This document shows positions 45,896 to 54,119 of a stretch of DNA of 54,124 bases, in pieces. Where the stretch lies: positions 1-54,124 of IMG/VR virus record IMGVR_UViG_3300037421_000099; one strand, 5' to 3'. Every line of letters begins with the position of its first letter. Position 1 is the first letter of the stretch. The notes under the pieces are model-generated. The model did not search any database. It saw only the letters and a list, made by a program, of their open reading frames with translations, and had not been told where the DNA came from. The stretch is from a virus. A program made the translations under genes and the position numbers.

Positions 45896-46617
45896 CGCCC
45901 CACCATCTTCTCATGCGCCGCATCCACGTACGACGTCGCAAACCACTTCGGGACAGGCTCCGACGGAAGGATGCTGCTCGGGCTCGGGCGCTGCACGAAG
46001 AAGCGCGGCGAGGTCACGTAGAAGCGCATCCCTTTGGCGAGAACGGGCAGGATCGTGCAGTCGATCGCGAGCGGCCAGTCGTTCGTTGGGTAGAGGCACT
46101 GAAAGTCCCAATCGAGGGCCGCTGCGGATCGCTTGTTGAGGACGTACGCGTGCATCCCGAGCATGCCGGCTGTGCGCACGACGTGCGGCGCGACCAGGCC
46201 GAAAGGCTTCTTCTGGTAGCCGCCGCCGAGGAAGATCATGTCCCAGTCGGGAGGGATCTCGCGGTAGACGAGATCGAAGCGCTGCGAGAGGTCCCCTTGC
46301 AGGGAGGAGAAGATCCGCATCTCGTCAGAGGTCGGCGCGTAGCCGGCGCGCACGAGCGACTCAGCGTCCACCATCAGAAAGTCGTCTTCCAGGACCAGGA
46401 CGACGTTGCCGAACTCGCCCCCGGCGATGCGCTTCCAGACGCTCGTGTGCGTGATGGCGGCTCCGCGGTGGCCTTCGCGGTGGGGCGTCGCTGAGATGCG
46501 TTGAAGCTTCGTGATTCCAAGGCGCAAAGCCTCGCTGCAGGCGCTTGCCCACCTGTCAGGGCGATCGTCGAGGTTGAGGCAGAGGATCGAGTCGAAGTGG
46601 TCCTGGAACGGGATCAT
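45892..46617 (-). CDS. GT25-family glycosyltransferase, 241 aa
   Basis: SILCLNLDDRPDRW and GAAITHTSVWKRI are the hallmarks of GT25 (LPS-type galactosyltransferases), with VVLVLEDDFLM as the acidic EDD motif and MHAYVLNKRSA further on. ATG 46617 was chosen for the ATGA overlap. The third type of glycosyltransferase in the window. The substrate cannot be told. Confidence 0.85.
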   Translation of the reverse strand: MIPFQDHFDSILCLNLDDRPDRWASACSEALRLGITKLQRISATPHREGHRGAAITHTSVWKRIAGGEFGNVVLVLEDDFLMVDAESLVRAGYAPTSDEMRIFSSLQGDLSQRFDLVYREIPPDWDMIFLGGGYQKKPFGLVAPHVVRTAGMLGMHAYVLNKRSAAALDWDFQCLYPTNDWPLAIDCTILPVLAKGMRFYVTSPRFFVQRPSPSSILPSEPVPKWFATSYVDAAHEKMVGR

Positions 46618-46994
46618 GCTTTCGCTCGGATGACGCGCGGTTTGCCGCATCCCCAGCACTGCGCACGTGTGATCACGTTTGCGAGCTCTTCGCCTTGAGG
46701 ATGGTTGCGGCAGTACCAGTAGTCACTCTCGCGAGTCCAATCCGGCATCGCTGTCGCGTAGACCTCTTCTTGCGTCGGTGAATCGGTACCTGGCGTCTTG
46801 GCCTTGCCGTCGACACGTAGACCGCGCTTGTGTCGGTCGATCGCGGTCTCCATGCACTTCGAGCTGCACGCGATAGCTCCGATCGGAATCGAGCCAGCCA
46901 GGTAAGCCCACCCCGGAACGTTCTCGCCGCCAGGATGCTTCTTGCCGCACACGATGCACGCATTCGGTGCCAACTCGAGCTCAGGACCAGGCAT
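46614..46994 (-). CDS. Zinc-binding protein, 126 aa
   Basis: CIVCGKKHPGG, CSSKCMETAID and CWGCGKPR are three Cys pairs, consistent with two zinc sites. ATG 46994. Overlaps both neighbours. Unknown role. Confidence 0.6.
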   Translation of the reverse strand: MPGPELELAPNACIVCGKKHPGGENVPGWAYLAGSIPIGAIACSSKCMETAIDRHKRGLRVDGKAKTPGTDSPTQEEVYATAMPDWTRESDYWYCRNHPQGEELANVITRAQCWGCGKPRVIRAKA

Positions 46995-47130
46995 ACGCGA
47001 TCCTCCCCCAAACGCTCCAGAGCCAGCAGCGCCAGCACGAGCGGCTTTCGATCAAAGCGCGCGTGTAGCGCGGACCGTCGGCGAACTCGCCCGGTCTGTA
47101 CTCGTGCTCTTTGCACTTCCTCGGCGTCAT
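46981..47130 (-). CDS. Small Trp/Cys-rich protein, 49 aa
   Basis: ATG 47130 overlaps the upstream stop (ATGA). CKEHEYRPG and SCWRCWLWSVWG suggest a small metal-binding or membrane-interacting peptide. Function unknown. Confidence 0.5.
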   Translation of the reverse strand: MTPRKCKEHEYRPGEFADGPRYTRALIESRSCWRCWLWSVWGRIAYAWS

Positions 47131-47375
47131 GAGGACCTCTTCGCTTGCGGCGACTGCTTCCCAGTCGTCACGTCGTCGCCGTACTGATCGGTGAACGGTT
47201 GGGCCTCCGCTAGAAGCTCCGGCGCGACGTTGGCCACCGGGATCGTGGCCCACTTGTCGAGGCAGACCTCTTGCGAGCAGCACGGAGGCCCGTATTTCTG
47301 CGTGCGCGTGTAGAGCGTCGGCGGCATGCTCGTGAGAGCTCCGCAGTACGCGCACGGGTAGTGCTTATCAGCCAA
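47127..47375 (-). CDS. Zinc-binding protein, 82 aa (TTG start)
   Basis: Start taken at TTG 47375, which overlaps the previous stop and has GGAAGG about 10 nt upstream; the longer frame would lie in the membrane protein gene. CAYCGAL and CCSQEVC supply zinc ligands. Confidence 0.5.
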   Translation of the reverse strand: MADKHYPCAYCGALTSMPPTLYTRTQKYGPPCCSQEVCLDKWATIPVANVAPELLAEAQPFTDQYGDDVTTGKQSPQAKRSS

Positions 47376-47529
47376 AGTGAATCGCCTTCCCACCGACCCA
47401 GTAGACGAGCCAGAAGAGACCCACGAAGAACGCGAGCTCACCCATGCGAGCAAGCTTCGGGTTCGCAGAGAGCGCGAAGAGTAGCGCGCCAGCGACGCAC
47501 ACGACCAGGGGAGCGACGACGGTTGCCAT
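47368..47529 (-). CDS. Two-helix membrane protein, 53 aa
   Basis: Hydrophobic segments VVAPLVVCVAGALLFAL and LAFFVGLFWLVYWVGG with a short basic loop make a hairpin-type membrane protein, the size of small holins or superinfection-exclusion proteins. ATG 47529. Confidence 0.55.
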   Translation of the reverse strand: MATVVAPLVVCVAGALLFALSANPKLARMGELAFFVGLFWLVYWVGGKAIHFG

Positions 47530-47550
47530 GACCCTGATCGTGCGCCTCGG

Positions 47551-48297
47551 TCAGGCCTCGGGCAAGCTGCGTACGTACTTCTCGTGTCCTGGAAGCGTAA
47601 GGAACAGCGCGAGCTCGAGAAGCTCTTCGGAAGCAGGCACCGACCAGTCGTGCACGCACACGGGTCGCCCCTCAGTCACGTCGTAGACGCTGCGCCCGCC
47701 GGTCTCCCTGGTGAGTGGAGAGTGCCGGCTGACGAGCATGTACCGATGCCCCGTGTCGGCACCTTGAACGACGAAGCCTTGCGTGGTCTCGAAGTCCATG
47801 AGCTGCCGAGGAGTGAGAAACTCGCGGAGCACACGCGTCGCGCGGATCTCGGCGCGTTCGAACTCGGGCACCGGGCAGCCGATCGTCGGCTGCGCGACCG
47901 TGACGGCGGCCTTCGCTTTCTCGAGCAGGCCGCTACGTGCCGCCCCCTCTTCGCTGCGGTGGACCTCTTCGATCTTGCCGCCCGAGAAGACGACTGCCGA
48001 CAGAAGCTTGCGCCCACGCTTCATCGCCTTGGCGATCGTGTTCTCGACCTTGGCGATCGGAGCAGCGATCGTCACGGTGGCCTTGTCGAGCGGCCGACCG
48101 TCTTTGAACGCCGCGTCGAGCGTACCCATGCCGTAGTTCGCGAACTTGTCGGGCAGCACCGTAAGCGCTCGCCGCTCACCCTCCGTGAGATTCTTCCACT
48201 CCACTGACGTCGTTTCCCCCTGCGCCGTCAGGCGGATGTCCCCGTAGAACGTCGGGAGGTACCACGCCGGGCCCGTGCTTGTCTGCGAATGCTGCAT
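47551..48297 (-). CDS. Conserved phage protein, 248 aa
   Basis: The N-terminus PAWYLPTFYGDIRLTAQGE and a C-terminal FLTPRQLMDFETTQGFVVQGAD with CVHDW are features of a protein seen in several unclassified phage contigs. No catalytic motif. Overlaps the previous gene by 122 nt, so that gene's tail is suspect. Possibly virion-associated. Confidence 0.65.
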   Translation of the reverse strand: MQHSQTSTGPAWYLPTFYGDIRLTAQGETTSVEWKNLTEGERRALTVLPDKFANYGMGTLDAAFKDGRPLDKATVTIAAPIAKVENTIAKAMKRGRKLLSAVVFSGGKIEEVHRSEEGAARSGLLEKAKAAVTVAQPTIGCPVPEFERAEIRATRVLREFLTPRQLMDFETTQGFVVQGADTGHRYMLVSRHSPLTRETGGRSVYDVTEGRPVCVHDWSVPASEELLELALFLTLPGHEKYVRSLPEA

Positions 48298-49132
48298 TGT
48301 CGGCCTCCAATCGTTTCAAAAGAAGATCGAGACGGCGATCGAGCTGCGGAGTCGATGTGTTGTTCTGCTGCATCGTCCGGATCATCTCGATATCGCCCAT
48401 CATGAGCGAATGCGACATGCGCGCTTCGGTCGCTTCGTTCTTCGCTTCCGCTGCTTTGCTCTGACCCTGCAGTACCATCATGAGCTCGCGCATCATGTTG
48501 GCGAAGTCATTGTCTCCGGCGGCGGGAGGGGCTCCGCCACCGAGAAACGCCCCCATGGGGCCGAGCGGGTGTCCACCGAAGATCGGCGCTGCACCTCGCC
48601 GTACCGCGACGTCCGCGATGCTGTCGGCGAACATCCTTTGCAGCTGCGAAGCGATGCTGGACAGCTCGCCCGCGATGGCGAAGCGCGCCGGTCCGTCTGA
48701 CGCGAGCTGGCTCATGATGAGGTCGCGCAAGCCCCCCAGGACTCGCGACGTCGGAGGCTCTTCGTGTGTCAGCGCCGTCGAGCTGGAGCGAACGTGCTCC
48801 ATTTCGAGCCCATGGATCGGCTCTTCGAGAGGCGCCATGCAGACGACGATCGACTGCGCGAGTTGCGCCCCGTTGGGCACCATCGGAAAGACCTGCAGCC
48901 TCTTCGAGGCTGGCACCGAGGCAATCGCGAGCTTGTAGCCCTCTGGTAGGTTCACGAGAATCGTGTGATCAGCGCCGAGCGAAACGGCGAACGTCCCTCC
49001 CTCACCCCGAAGCGCCTCGAGCTCCGCAAGGCGCTCCGGATTCGGAGGCGGCGCCGGAGCTGGAATGGTTTCGCCGCTCGTCTCTGGGGGGCGGTTGAAG
49101 AATCGCCTCACGTTAGCGTCGGCCGTTCTCAC
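48176..49132 (-). CDS. Hypothetical protein, 318 aa, with long overlap at its 3' end
   Basis: The N-terminal 190 residues are mixed alpha/beta, then Gly/Pro-rich, then helical (FANMMRELMMVLQGQSKAAEAK). The last 40 residues overlap the next gene and read as spurious. A shorter product or a frameshift near 48300 would explain this. Starts within the stop of no other gene but overlaps the next minus gene start. Confidence 0.5.
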   Translation of the reverse strand: MRTADANVRRFFNRPPETSGETIPAPAPPPNPERLAELEALRGEGGTFAVSLGADHTILVNLPEGYKLAIASVPASKRLQVFPMVPNGAQLAQSIVVCMAPLEEPIHGLEMEHVRSSSTALTHEEPPTSRVLGGLRDLIMSQLASDGPARFAIAGELSSIASQLQRMFADSIADVAVRRGAAPIFGGHPLGPMGAFLGGGAPPAAGDNDFANMMRELMMVLQGQSKAAEAKNEATEARMSHSLMMGDIEMIRTMQQNNTSTPQLDRRLDLLLKRLEADNAAFADKHGPGVVPPDVLRGHPPDGAGGNDVSGVEESHGG

Positions 49133-49365
49133 GGCTCGTCCCGATCGTCGTCGTCAGCGGTGTACGGCCGCGCCGGCTGCACGTCGCGGATGCGCGTACG
49201 GACTTTCTTACGCGTCCCCTCCACCCGGCGGACTCCCTCCCGGAGAACACCCCCGACGTCGGAAAGCGCGCTGTCCAGGCCCGTGAGAGCGGCCTTCAGA
49301 CCTACGCGGCCTAGGTCTTTGAGCAGGCCGAGGCCAAGTTTCTCGAGTTCCGGATCGATGGGCAT
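49129..49365 (-). CDS. Small helical protein, 78 aa
   Basis: Amphipathic helices in the first 60 residues (LEKLGLGLLKDLGRVGLKAAL) and an acidic end. ATGA overlap with the 318-aa gene. GGAGAG precedes ATG 49365. Function unknown. Confidence 0.6.
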   Translation of the reverse strand: MPIDPELEKLGLGLLKDLGRVGLKAALTGLDSALSDVGGVLREGVRRVEGTRKKVRTRIRDVQPARPYTADDDDRDEP

Positions 49366-49399
49366 GGGACTCTCCTTTCTTGAGTCTGACTCCGCAGAG

Positions 49400-50098
49400 C
49401 TAGAGCCGCACGCCCCTGCGATACGTGCGTGAGTTCCAGTGCTGTTTACGCGCCAGCCTCAACGGGTGTACCTCGCCCTGCACCTGCGCTTCACCGCCTC
49501 CGCTTTGGCGCTTGATCTGATAGCCCCCATACATCGTCTGGAACGGACCCGCGGCGTCGGGTTGACCGATCGATCCGAGGAACGTGTACGGACCCGGTGA
49601 TCCGGGTGAGAAGAACGCCGGTAGAACGAACGCGCTCACGGCGATGCTGTCGATGGGATAGCTCCGCGCCTCGTCAGCATCGCAGGTCTCATTCGCGTAC
49701 TCGTTACCCTGTCCGTCGTCGCGCCACTCGTTGCACGCTGCGTCACCCGCGATCTCGCAGAGCTCGTGCGTAATACCGATCGATACGTCAGTGAGCGTGT
49801 TGCATGTCGAGAGCGCGAGCAGTGCGAACGGAACCGCAGTGCCGGTGCGATCGTGATAGGCGACGGCTCCTGGCGCCTCAGGAAGCGTGTCGACGAGCGA
49901 GTAAACGATCTCACCCGGAGCGATGTCCGTTGGATCCGAACCCACGCGAACGGAGTAGGAGCCGCCCCATGCGGGGGCGACGTCACGATTGAGCTGAATG
50001 GTTGCCGCCGCTGCAACGGCAGCGAGCCATTCCGGCGTGATGCTCGCCGCGATGGGTGAGGCGTCTGTACCCTCGTTGAGTAGAACGACGGTGACCAT
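49400..50098 (-). CDS. Putative zincin-like protein with HELCE motif, 232 aa
   Basis: ITHELCEIAGDAACNEW (HELCE at about 111-115), an acidic CDADEARSYPID stretch and VSAFVLPAFFSPG match a conserved phage-associated family with an HExxE site, like some metallopeptidases. It could process a virion or host protein. Catalysis is unproven. ATG 50098 overlaps the upstream stop (TGATG). Confidence 0.55.
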   Translation of the reverse strand: MVTVVLLNEGTDASPIAASITPEWLAAVAAAATIQLNRDVAPAWGGSYSVRVGSDPTDIAPGEIVYSLVDTLPEAPGAVAYHDRTGTAVPFALLALSTCNTLTDVSIGITHELCEIAGDAACNEWRDDGQGNEYANETCDADEARSYPIDSIAVSAFVLPAFFSPGSPGPYTFLGSIGQPDAAGPFQTMYGGYQIKRQSGGGEAQVQGEVHPLRLARKQHWNSRTYRRGVRL

Positions 50099-50427
50099 CA
50101 CTTGCCCCCGTCCGGCCGAACGACGTAGCCCTCGACGACCATCGCTTTGCGATGCGCACCGAGTAGGCCTGTAGCTTGCGCAGCGGTCACTCCGCACTTG
50201 ATCGTGGTGTCGACGATGGCGGCCGTCTCGGCCTCTCCCCTCGCGATGTCGGCGGAGTACGTAGTCAGGATGCACTCGGCGGCGTTCAAGCCGACGACGA
50301 CATCGGTAGCGGTTTGCGGAGGGATACCGCCGCCAGGCGTGCACGCGTAGTGCGGCATGAGCAGGCAGACAACGACCGCAGCTGCAGACACGAGGCCCGT
50401 AAAGGCCCCGGGGAACATTCTTCTCAT
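50098..50427 (-). CDS. Probable lipoprotein or spanin-like protein, 109 aa
   Basis: A basic N-terminus and hydrophobic stretch (GLVSAAAVVVCLLM) are followed by HYACTPGG, a possible lipidation or processing site, then a helical periplasmic part. Position near holin-like and lysis-type genes makes an outer spanin possible. ATG 50427. Confidence 0.5.
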   Translation of the reverse strand: MRRMFPGAFTGLVSAAAVVVCLLMPHYACTPGGGIPPQTATDVVVGLNAAECILTTYSADIARGEAETAAIVDTTIKCGVTAAQATGLLGAHRKAMVVEGYVVRPDGGK

Positions 50428-50432
50428 GGTCT

Positions 50433-50699
50433 TTATTGAACCTCTGGTGGTGTGTGGATGGCCAACGATCCAGGCGGCAGCTTCGCTCGCTCTTCGTCGG
50501 ATATGACTTCGATGCTCTCGTATTGCGGGTAATAGCAGCACGCTTCGGTGCCGCATCGATTCGGACATGTGACGTGGAAGTGACCGACTTTGCCCAAGCG
50601 ATCCAGCTTCAGGCATGCGAAGCCGCCCTGCTCCGGGATCGGTACCTCGATCCATAGTTTGCCGCACTTTGCGCACCGGATCGCGAACGTCGCTTTCAC
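50433..50699 (-). CDS. Zinc-binding protein, 88 aa
   Basis: GTG 50699 has AGGAG 9 nt upstream. CAKCGKLW, CPNRCGTEACC supply Cys pairs. The middle is beta-rich. Function unknown. Confidence 0.6.
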   Translation of the reverse strand: MKATFAIRCAKCGKLWIEVPIPEQGGFACLKLDRLGKVGHFHVTCPNRCGTEACCYYPQYESIEVISDEERAKLPPGSLAIHTPPEVQ

Positions 50700-50709
50700 T
50701 TCTGAACTC

Positions 50710-51240
50710 CTACTGAGCTGCTTCGTCCTCCACCGCGCCAAGAACATCGAAGTCGTGCGCGATGAGTAGCCCTCGCCACTCTGTCGAGGCGACCTCGTAT
50801 ACGTGCCGCACAATCACGCGGTCGCCGACCTTCGAGACCATGGGTTCGTTCACGCCGATGCCGCCGCGACCCTTGTAGACGCGCGAAGTGGCTCGGCCGT
50901 CGAACCCTACGGCATGCGGGTTCTTGCGCATCGCTACGCCGGGTCCGACGGCGAGCACGTACCCGAGCGAGAAGTCTTTCGTACGGCGCTTGCGACCCTG
51001 GGGATCGCGCGACTGCTTCTCGACGAGAACGATGAGCGAGCTCGGCGGCTTCTCGAGATCCGCCAGCAAGACGACGTTGTCTCCGGTGGGAGAGGTCAGG
51101 GGTTGCCAGCCTCCAGGCTCGGCCTGCGCCCATTTGCGAGCGCAAGGCACGCACGCGAGGGTGTAGTCGGTGTTCCGACTCTTGAGGGCCGCGACGTGCG
51201 TGCATCCCTCGTGCTCGAAGACGCAGAGCTGACCCGTCAC
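50710..51240 (-). CDS. GroES/Cpn10-like protein with zinc ribbon, 176 aa
   Basis: The N-terminal CVFEHEGCTHVAAL and CVPCARKW form a zinc ribbon. The C-terminal half (LIVLVEKQS, LGYVLAVGPGVA, VSKVGDRVIVRH, IAHDFDVLGAVED) has the strand order of the GroES fold, including the GxGxA turn and the final DVLG-VE. It may help fold virion proteins, like phage T4 gp31. GTG 51240 overlaps the upstream stop. Confidence 0.6.
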   Translation of the reverse strand: MTGQLCVFEHEGCTHVAALKSRNTDYTLACVPCARKWAQAEPGGWQPLTSPTGDNVVLLADLEKPPSSLIVLVEKQSRDPQGRKRRTKDFSLGYVLAVGPGVAMRKNPHAVGFDGRATSRVYKGRGGIGVNEPMVSKVGDRVIVRHVYEVASTEWRGLLIAHDFDVLGAVEDEAAQ

Positions 51241-51590
51241 GCCGCCGCCTTTTTCGCGGCGTCGTTCGCGGCGCGCATCGCCAGAAGCTTCGCAGGAAGC
51301 GTCACGTGCGCATGGATCACAATTCCAGGCGTCGAGCTCGCGAGGAGCGCCGTGAACCCTGCCACGACGCCGTAGAAGATCGTCGCAGCGTCGAGCCGCA
51401 TCGAGGTTCCCAGGCCCGTGAAGTAGGCGACCGTGCCTCCGAGAAACGTTCCGAAGATCGTCAGGTACGGAAGCCACGGCTGGGGGATCGTCTTGATCCC
51501 CAGCAGCGAGCCGGACTGCACGCCATGGGTCACGAAGCCGAGTACGAGACTCAGTATCGTGACCACGACTACGGGAGCCGAGAGAGTCAT
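51237..51590 (-). CDS. Membrane protein, 117 aa, three to four helices
   Basis: Hydrophobic stretches at about 4-22, 40-58 and 68-88, with a short basic C-terminus (KLLAMRAANDAAKKAAA). It could be a holin or a virion membrane protein. The start overlaps the next gene. Not recognised further. Confidence 0.6.
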   Translation of the reverse strand: MTLSAPVVVVTILSLVLGFVTHGVQSGSLLGIKTIPQPWLPYLTIFGTFLGGTVAYFTGLGTSMRLDAATIFYGVVAGFTALLASSTPGIVIHAHVTLPAKLLAMRAANDAAKKAAA

Positions 51591-51826
51591 CGTCCTTCCG
51601 CCTTTCTGCGCGCGCGCGCAGCTCCACCGAGCGCACCGATACGCGCCATGTGCTCGGGTCCGTGCTTGGCAAGCATCGCTTGCGCACCACGGGTGCCAGC
51701 CTCGCTTGCCTCCTCAGAGGAGAACTCGTGAGCGAGACCTTGCGCGTGGGCGGCTTTGCCCCCCTTGCTCGCGATCGCGCGCTGCTTCTCAGGGTCCATG
51801 CCCCTGAATCCACGTTTGGATGCCAT
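51587..51826 (-). CDS. KGG-repeat protein (GsiB/YciG-like), 79 aa
   Basis: GFRGMDPEKQRAIASKGGKAAH and MARIGALGG are the KGG motifs of general-stress, Em-like proteins; the rest is small, basic and Ala/Gly-rich. Phage copies may protect or condense. Overlaps the membrane gene by ATGA. Confidence 0.75.
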   Translation of the reverse strand: MASKRGFRGMDPEKQRAIASKGGKAAHAQGLAHEFSSEEASEAGTRGAQAMLAKHGPEHMARIGALGGAARARRKAEGR

Positions 51827-51871
51827 CGACTGAACCTAAGGACGGACGGCTCAGTCTGTCAAGCGCGCCGA

Positions 51872-52123
51872 TCAGAGCTGCTGGTTGATCTTGCCCGGCA
51901 GAACTCCGGTGTGACGGAACCGATTCGGCAGCGCGCCGGTACCCGTCGTCGTCGTGGTCGACGGCGAAGGCGTCATCAGAACTGCAGTGGTGCCCACCGC
52001 GACTCCCGCGACAGCCGCGCCGATGCCGGCGCCTTTCCCCTTGTTGACGAGGTACCCGATGATCGAGCCGACGAGAGCTCCACCGAGACCACCCATGACG
52101 CCAGCCTGAACTTTCGGATCCAT
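51872..52123 (-). CDS. Glycine-zipper membrane protein, 83 aa
   Basis: ATG 52123. Two hydrophobic glycine-zipper segments (VMGGLGGALVGSIIGYLV and GIGAAVAGVAVGTTAVLM) around a basic loop, then a Thr/Pro-rich end. Similar to the proteins at 14597, 21527 and 24259. Confidence 0.65.
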   Translation of the reverse strand: MDPKVQAGVMGGLGGALVGSIIGYLVNKGKGAGIGAAVAGVAVGTTAVLMTPSPSTTTTTGTGALPNRFRHTGVLPGKINQQL

Positions 52124-52137
52124 CTGTTTCTGCTCTT

Positions 52138-52833
52138 TCAGCCGTACGGCCATTCGGTGACATCGAGTGACGCGTGCCCGATCGAATCGACGTTGGTGCC
52201 CTGCAGGAGAACCCCGAAGCACACGTTGTTTCCGATGGTGAACGGGACCTTTGTTTTTGTCGTTGGACTCGCAGAAACCTTGCCTGCGAACGACCACGCG
52301 TAGGCTGCGTTGCCGCCGCCCGCTTGCTGCGCAGTGACGGTTGTGCCGGTAGTGCTGTTCGATCCGTAGGTGGCCGTAGGGGTATTGAGGGGCGTTCCGT
52401 CGAACGTGAGACCGGTTCCACCCGCAGCATCGGCTCCGAGAACGCCGCTCGACGGGTTGCTTGCGTTCGCGCCGGATATACCGGCAGCGGTAAAGCTTCC
52501 TCCAGGGCCGATGACGCCAGCTCCAGAGGACTGCAAACCCACGAGCTGCACCAGGACGATGTCTCCGCTCGTGTTGCTGTTGAATCCGATGGATAGCTTG
52601 ACCTCAAAGATTCCCGTCTGCGTCGCCTTCAACGCAGCCGCGAGAACGCAAGTGAGAGCAGGCGCTGTCTGCGCACTGGGGAGTGGCTGACGAGTGGTCG
52701 AGCTGCCGGCTCGGCCGGCGTAGCTCACCCAGTTGCCCAGGGCCGTGACCAGTGGCGAAGCTTGGCCCTGTACGAGCTGAAGCCGTGCAGAAAGTTTGGC
52801 GATGTCCGCTTTCAGTTCGCTGTACGAGTTCAT
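52138..52833 (-). CDS. Fibre-like virion protein, 231 aa
   Basis: N-terminal coil (YSELKADIAKLSARLQLVQGQ) then beta-rich Ala/Gly/Thr/Ser sequence ending DVTEWPYG. Similar plan to the 393-aa protein at 20349-21530. Likely receptor-binding or decoration. ATG 52833. Confidence 0.6.
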   Translation of the reverse strand: MNSYSELKADIAKLSARLQLVQGQASPLVTALGNWVSYAGRAGSSTTRQPLPSAQTAPALTCVLAAALKATQTGIFEVKLSIGFNSNTSGDIVLVQLVGLQSSGAGVIGPGGSFTAAGISGANASNPSSGVLGADAAGGTGLTFDGTPLNTPTATYGSNSTTGTTVTAQQAGGGNAAYAWSFAGKVSASPTTKTKVPFTIGNNVCFGVLLQGTNVDSIGHASLDVTEWPYG

Positions 52834-52840
52834 GGGCTCC

Positions 52841-53431
52841 TCAACGCTTTCGCTTGTGCCGTCGCCAGAGAGCGTACCCCACGACGCCGCCGGCAACGAC
52901 GACGGCGCCGCCCACGATCCACGGTGTCAGGTTGGTCGGCTGAGAGGGGGTGACGACGACAGGCGGACTTCCGCCTCCACCCCCACCTCCGCCGCCTCCT
53001 CCTCCACTGCCGTAAGTGCACGCGGCGGGCACGGTCGCAAGCGACCCGTTCATCCCGCCGAGCGCGTTGGCGAGCGCGCTCGCGCAGTCCTGATCGTAGC
53101 GCCCGTTGTACGCGAGCGTCGGCAGACCCGATGCGCCTGGGTCTTCTGCGTTCCACGCCACCTTGAACGCGTGGACGGACACGTTGACGTCCGATCCGTT
53201 GACGCTGACGTTCGTGCAGTAATTTGAATCGGCGTCGATCGCGTTGGCTGCAACCTGCGCAGCATCTTGAAGACTTGCCGTGTCCCCCAGACCCGCTACC
53301 GGCGCGCGAAGCGTCTTGCCGTTCGACTGGACGTACCAGTGTCTCCCGAGCTTGAGCGGAACGTTCCCGAGACCCGCGCGCGCGATCGGGGCCGGAACCT
53401 CGCCGAGTCCAATCTCTTTCCACGCGTTCAT
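52841..53431 (-). CDS. Tail-anchored virion-type protein, 196 aa
   Basis: A soluble N-terminal part, a poly-Gly stretch (about 12 Gly in a row), then a Pro/Thr hinge and one transmembrane helix (WIVGGAVVVAGGVVGYALW) with the basic tail RRHKRKR. One of several proteins here with this tail. ATG 53431. Confidence 0.65.
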   Translation of the reverse strand: MNAWKEIGLGEVPAPIARAGLGNVPLKLGRHWYVQSNGKTLRAPVAGLGDTASLQDAAQVAANAIDADSNYCTNVSVNGSDVNVSVHAFKVAWNAEDPGASGLPTLAYNGRYDQDCASALANALGGMNGSLATVPAACTYGSGGGGGGGGGGGGSPPVVVTPSQPTNLTPWIVGGAVVVAGGVVGYALWRRHKRKR

Positions 53432-53622
53432 CAGGTCCTCTTCTTCTTCTTGCTGCTCACGACTGCGTAAGTGACGGCGGCTCCCACGAGCCCAGCTCCG
53501 AAAGCGATCGCAGCGACCGCTTTGCCTTCGATCCACACGCCCGGAGGCAGGGTCGTCGCTGGCGCCGTCGGAGGTGACTGTTGAGGCGCGGTTGGGGTGG
53601 GAATCACGTAGCTCAGGCTCAT
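53431..53622 (-). CDS. Tail-anchored small protein, 63 aa
   Basis: A Pro/Thr-rich N-terminus is followed by one transmembrane helix (VAAIAFGAGLVGAAVTYAVV) and a Lys/Arg tail (SSKKKKRT). ATG 53622. Same plan as its downstream neighbour. Confidence 0.6.
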   Translation of the reverse strand: MSLSYVIPTPTAPQQSPPTAPATTLPPGVWIEGKAVAAIAFGAGLVGAAVTYAVVSSKKKKRT

Positions 53623-54119
53623 CGTCCACCTCCGACCTGCGGAGGTCCGCCGCCCACGTCCGTCACACCCAAGACTTCGACGTCGAGCGCCATGGCTATA
53701 CGCCATGGAAGAGCCGCGGTCCCGTAGGCAGCGATGAAGCGCCACTCTTGCGGGAGAGCACCCGGATCAGTCGGAGCCGTGATCGTGACGCCTGCGCTCT
53801 GCGCTATGCTCGCCCACCCAGCGAGAAACCCGGGCCCCTCCACAAGCAGATTGAGTGGAGGTAGACCCTGGCTCGCTCCCCAGGGGAAACGTCTGTCGCT
53901 GAAATTGGTGAAGCCACCGATCGCCTGGCCCCAGGGCCGACCTTGATTCGGAGCCGTGTACGCGCCCAGGTTCACGTAGTTGCCACCCGCGCCTACCGCG
54001 ATCGTCTCGTACAGAAGAGCGGGCGTGTCGCTGATCCGGAACGCAAGGTTCTCGATTCCCGCCGCCGCTTGAACCGGCTGCTGATCGCCGAGAATCGTGT
54101 CGTAGAGATTCGGCGGCAC
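53619..54119 (-). CDS. Beta-rich virion-type protein, 5' end possibly beyond the window
   Basis: GTG 54119 is the first visible start, but the frame stays open to the edge, so the gene may be longer. Ala/Gly/Pro-rich with aromatic turns (FTNFSDRRFPWG). The end (EVLGVTDVGGGPPQVGGGR) is Gly-rich. A structural protein is likely. Ends in an overlap with the tail-anchored gene. Confidence 0.55.
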   Translation of the reverse strand: MPPNLYDTILGDQQPVQAAAGIENLAFRISDTPALLYETIAVGAGGNYVNLGAYTAPNQGRPWGQAIGGFTNFSDRRFPWGASQGLPPLNLLVEGPGFLAGWASIAQSAGVTITAPTDPGALPQEWRFIAAYGTAALPWRIAMALDVEVLGVTDVGGGPPQVGGGR

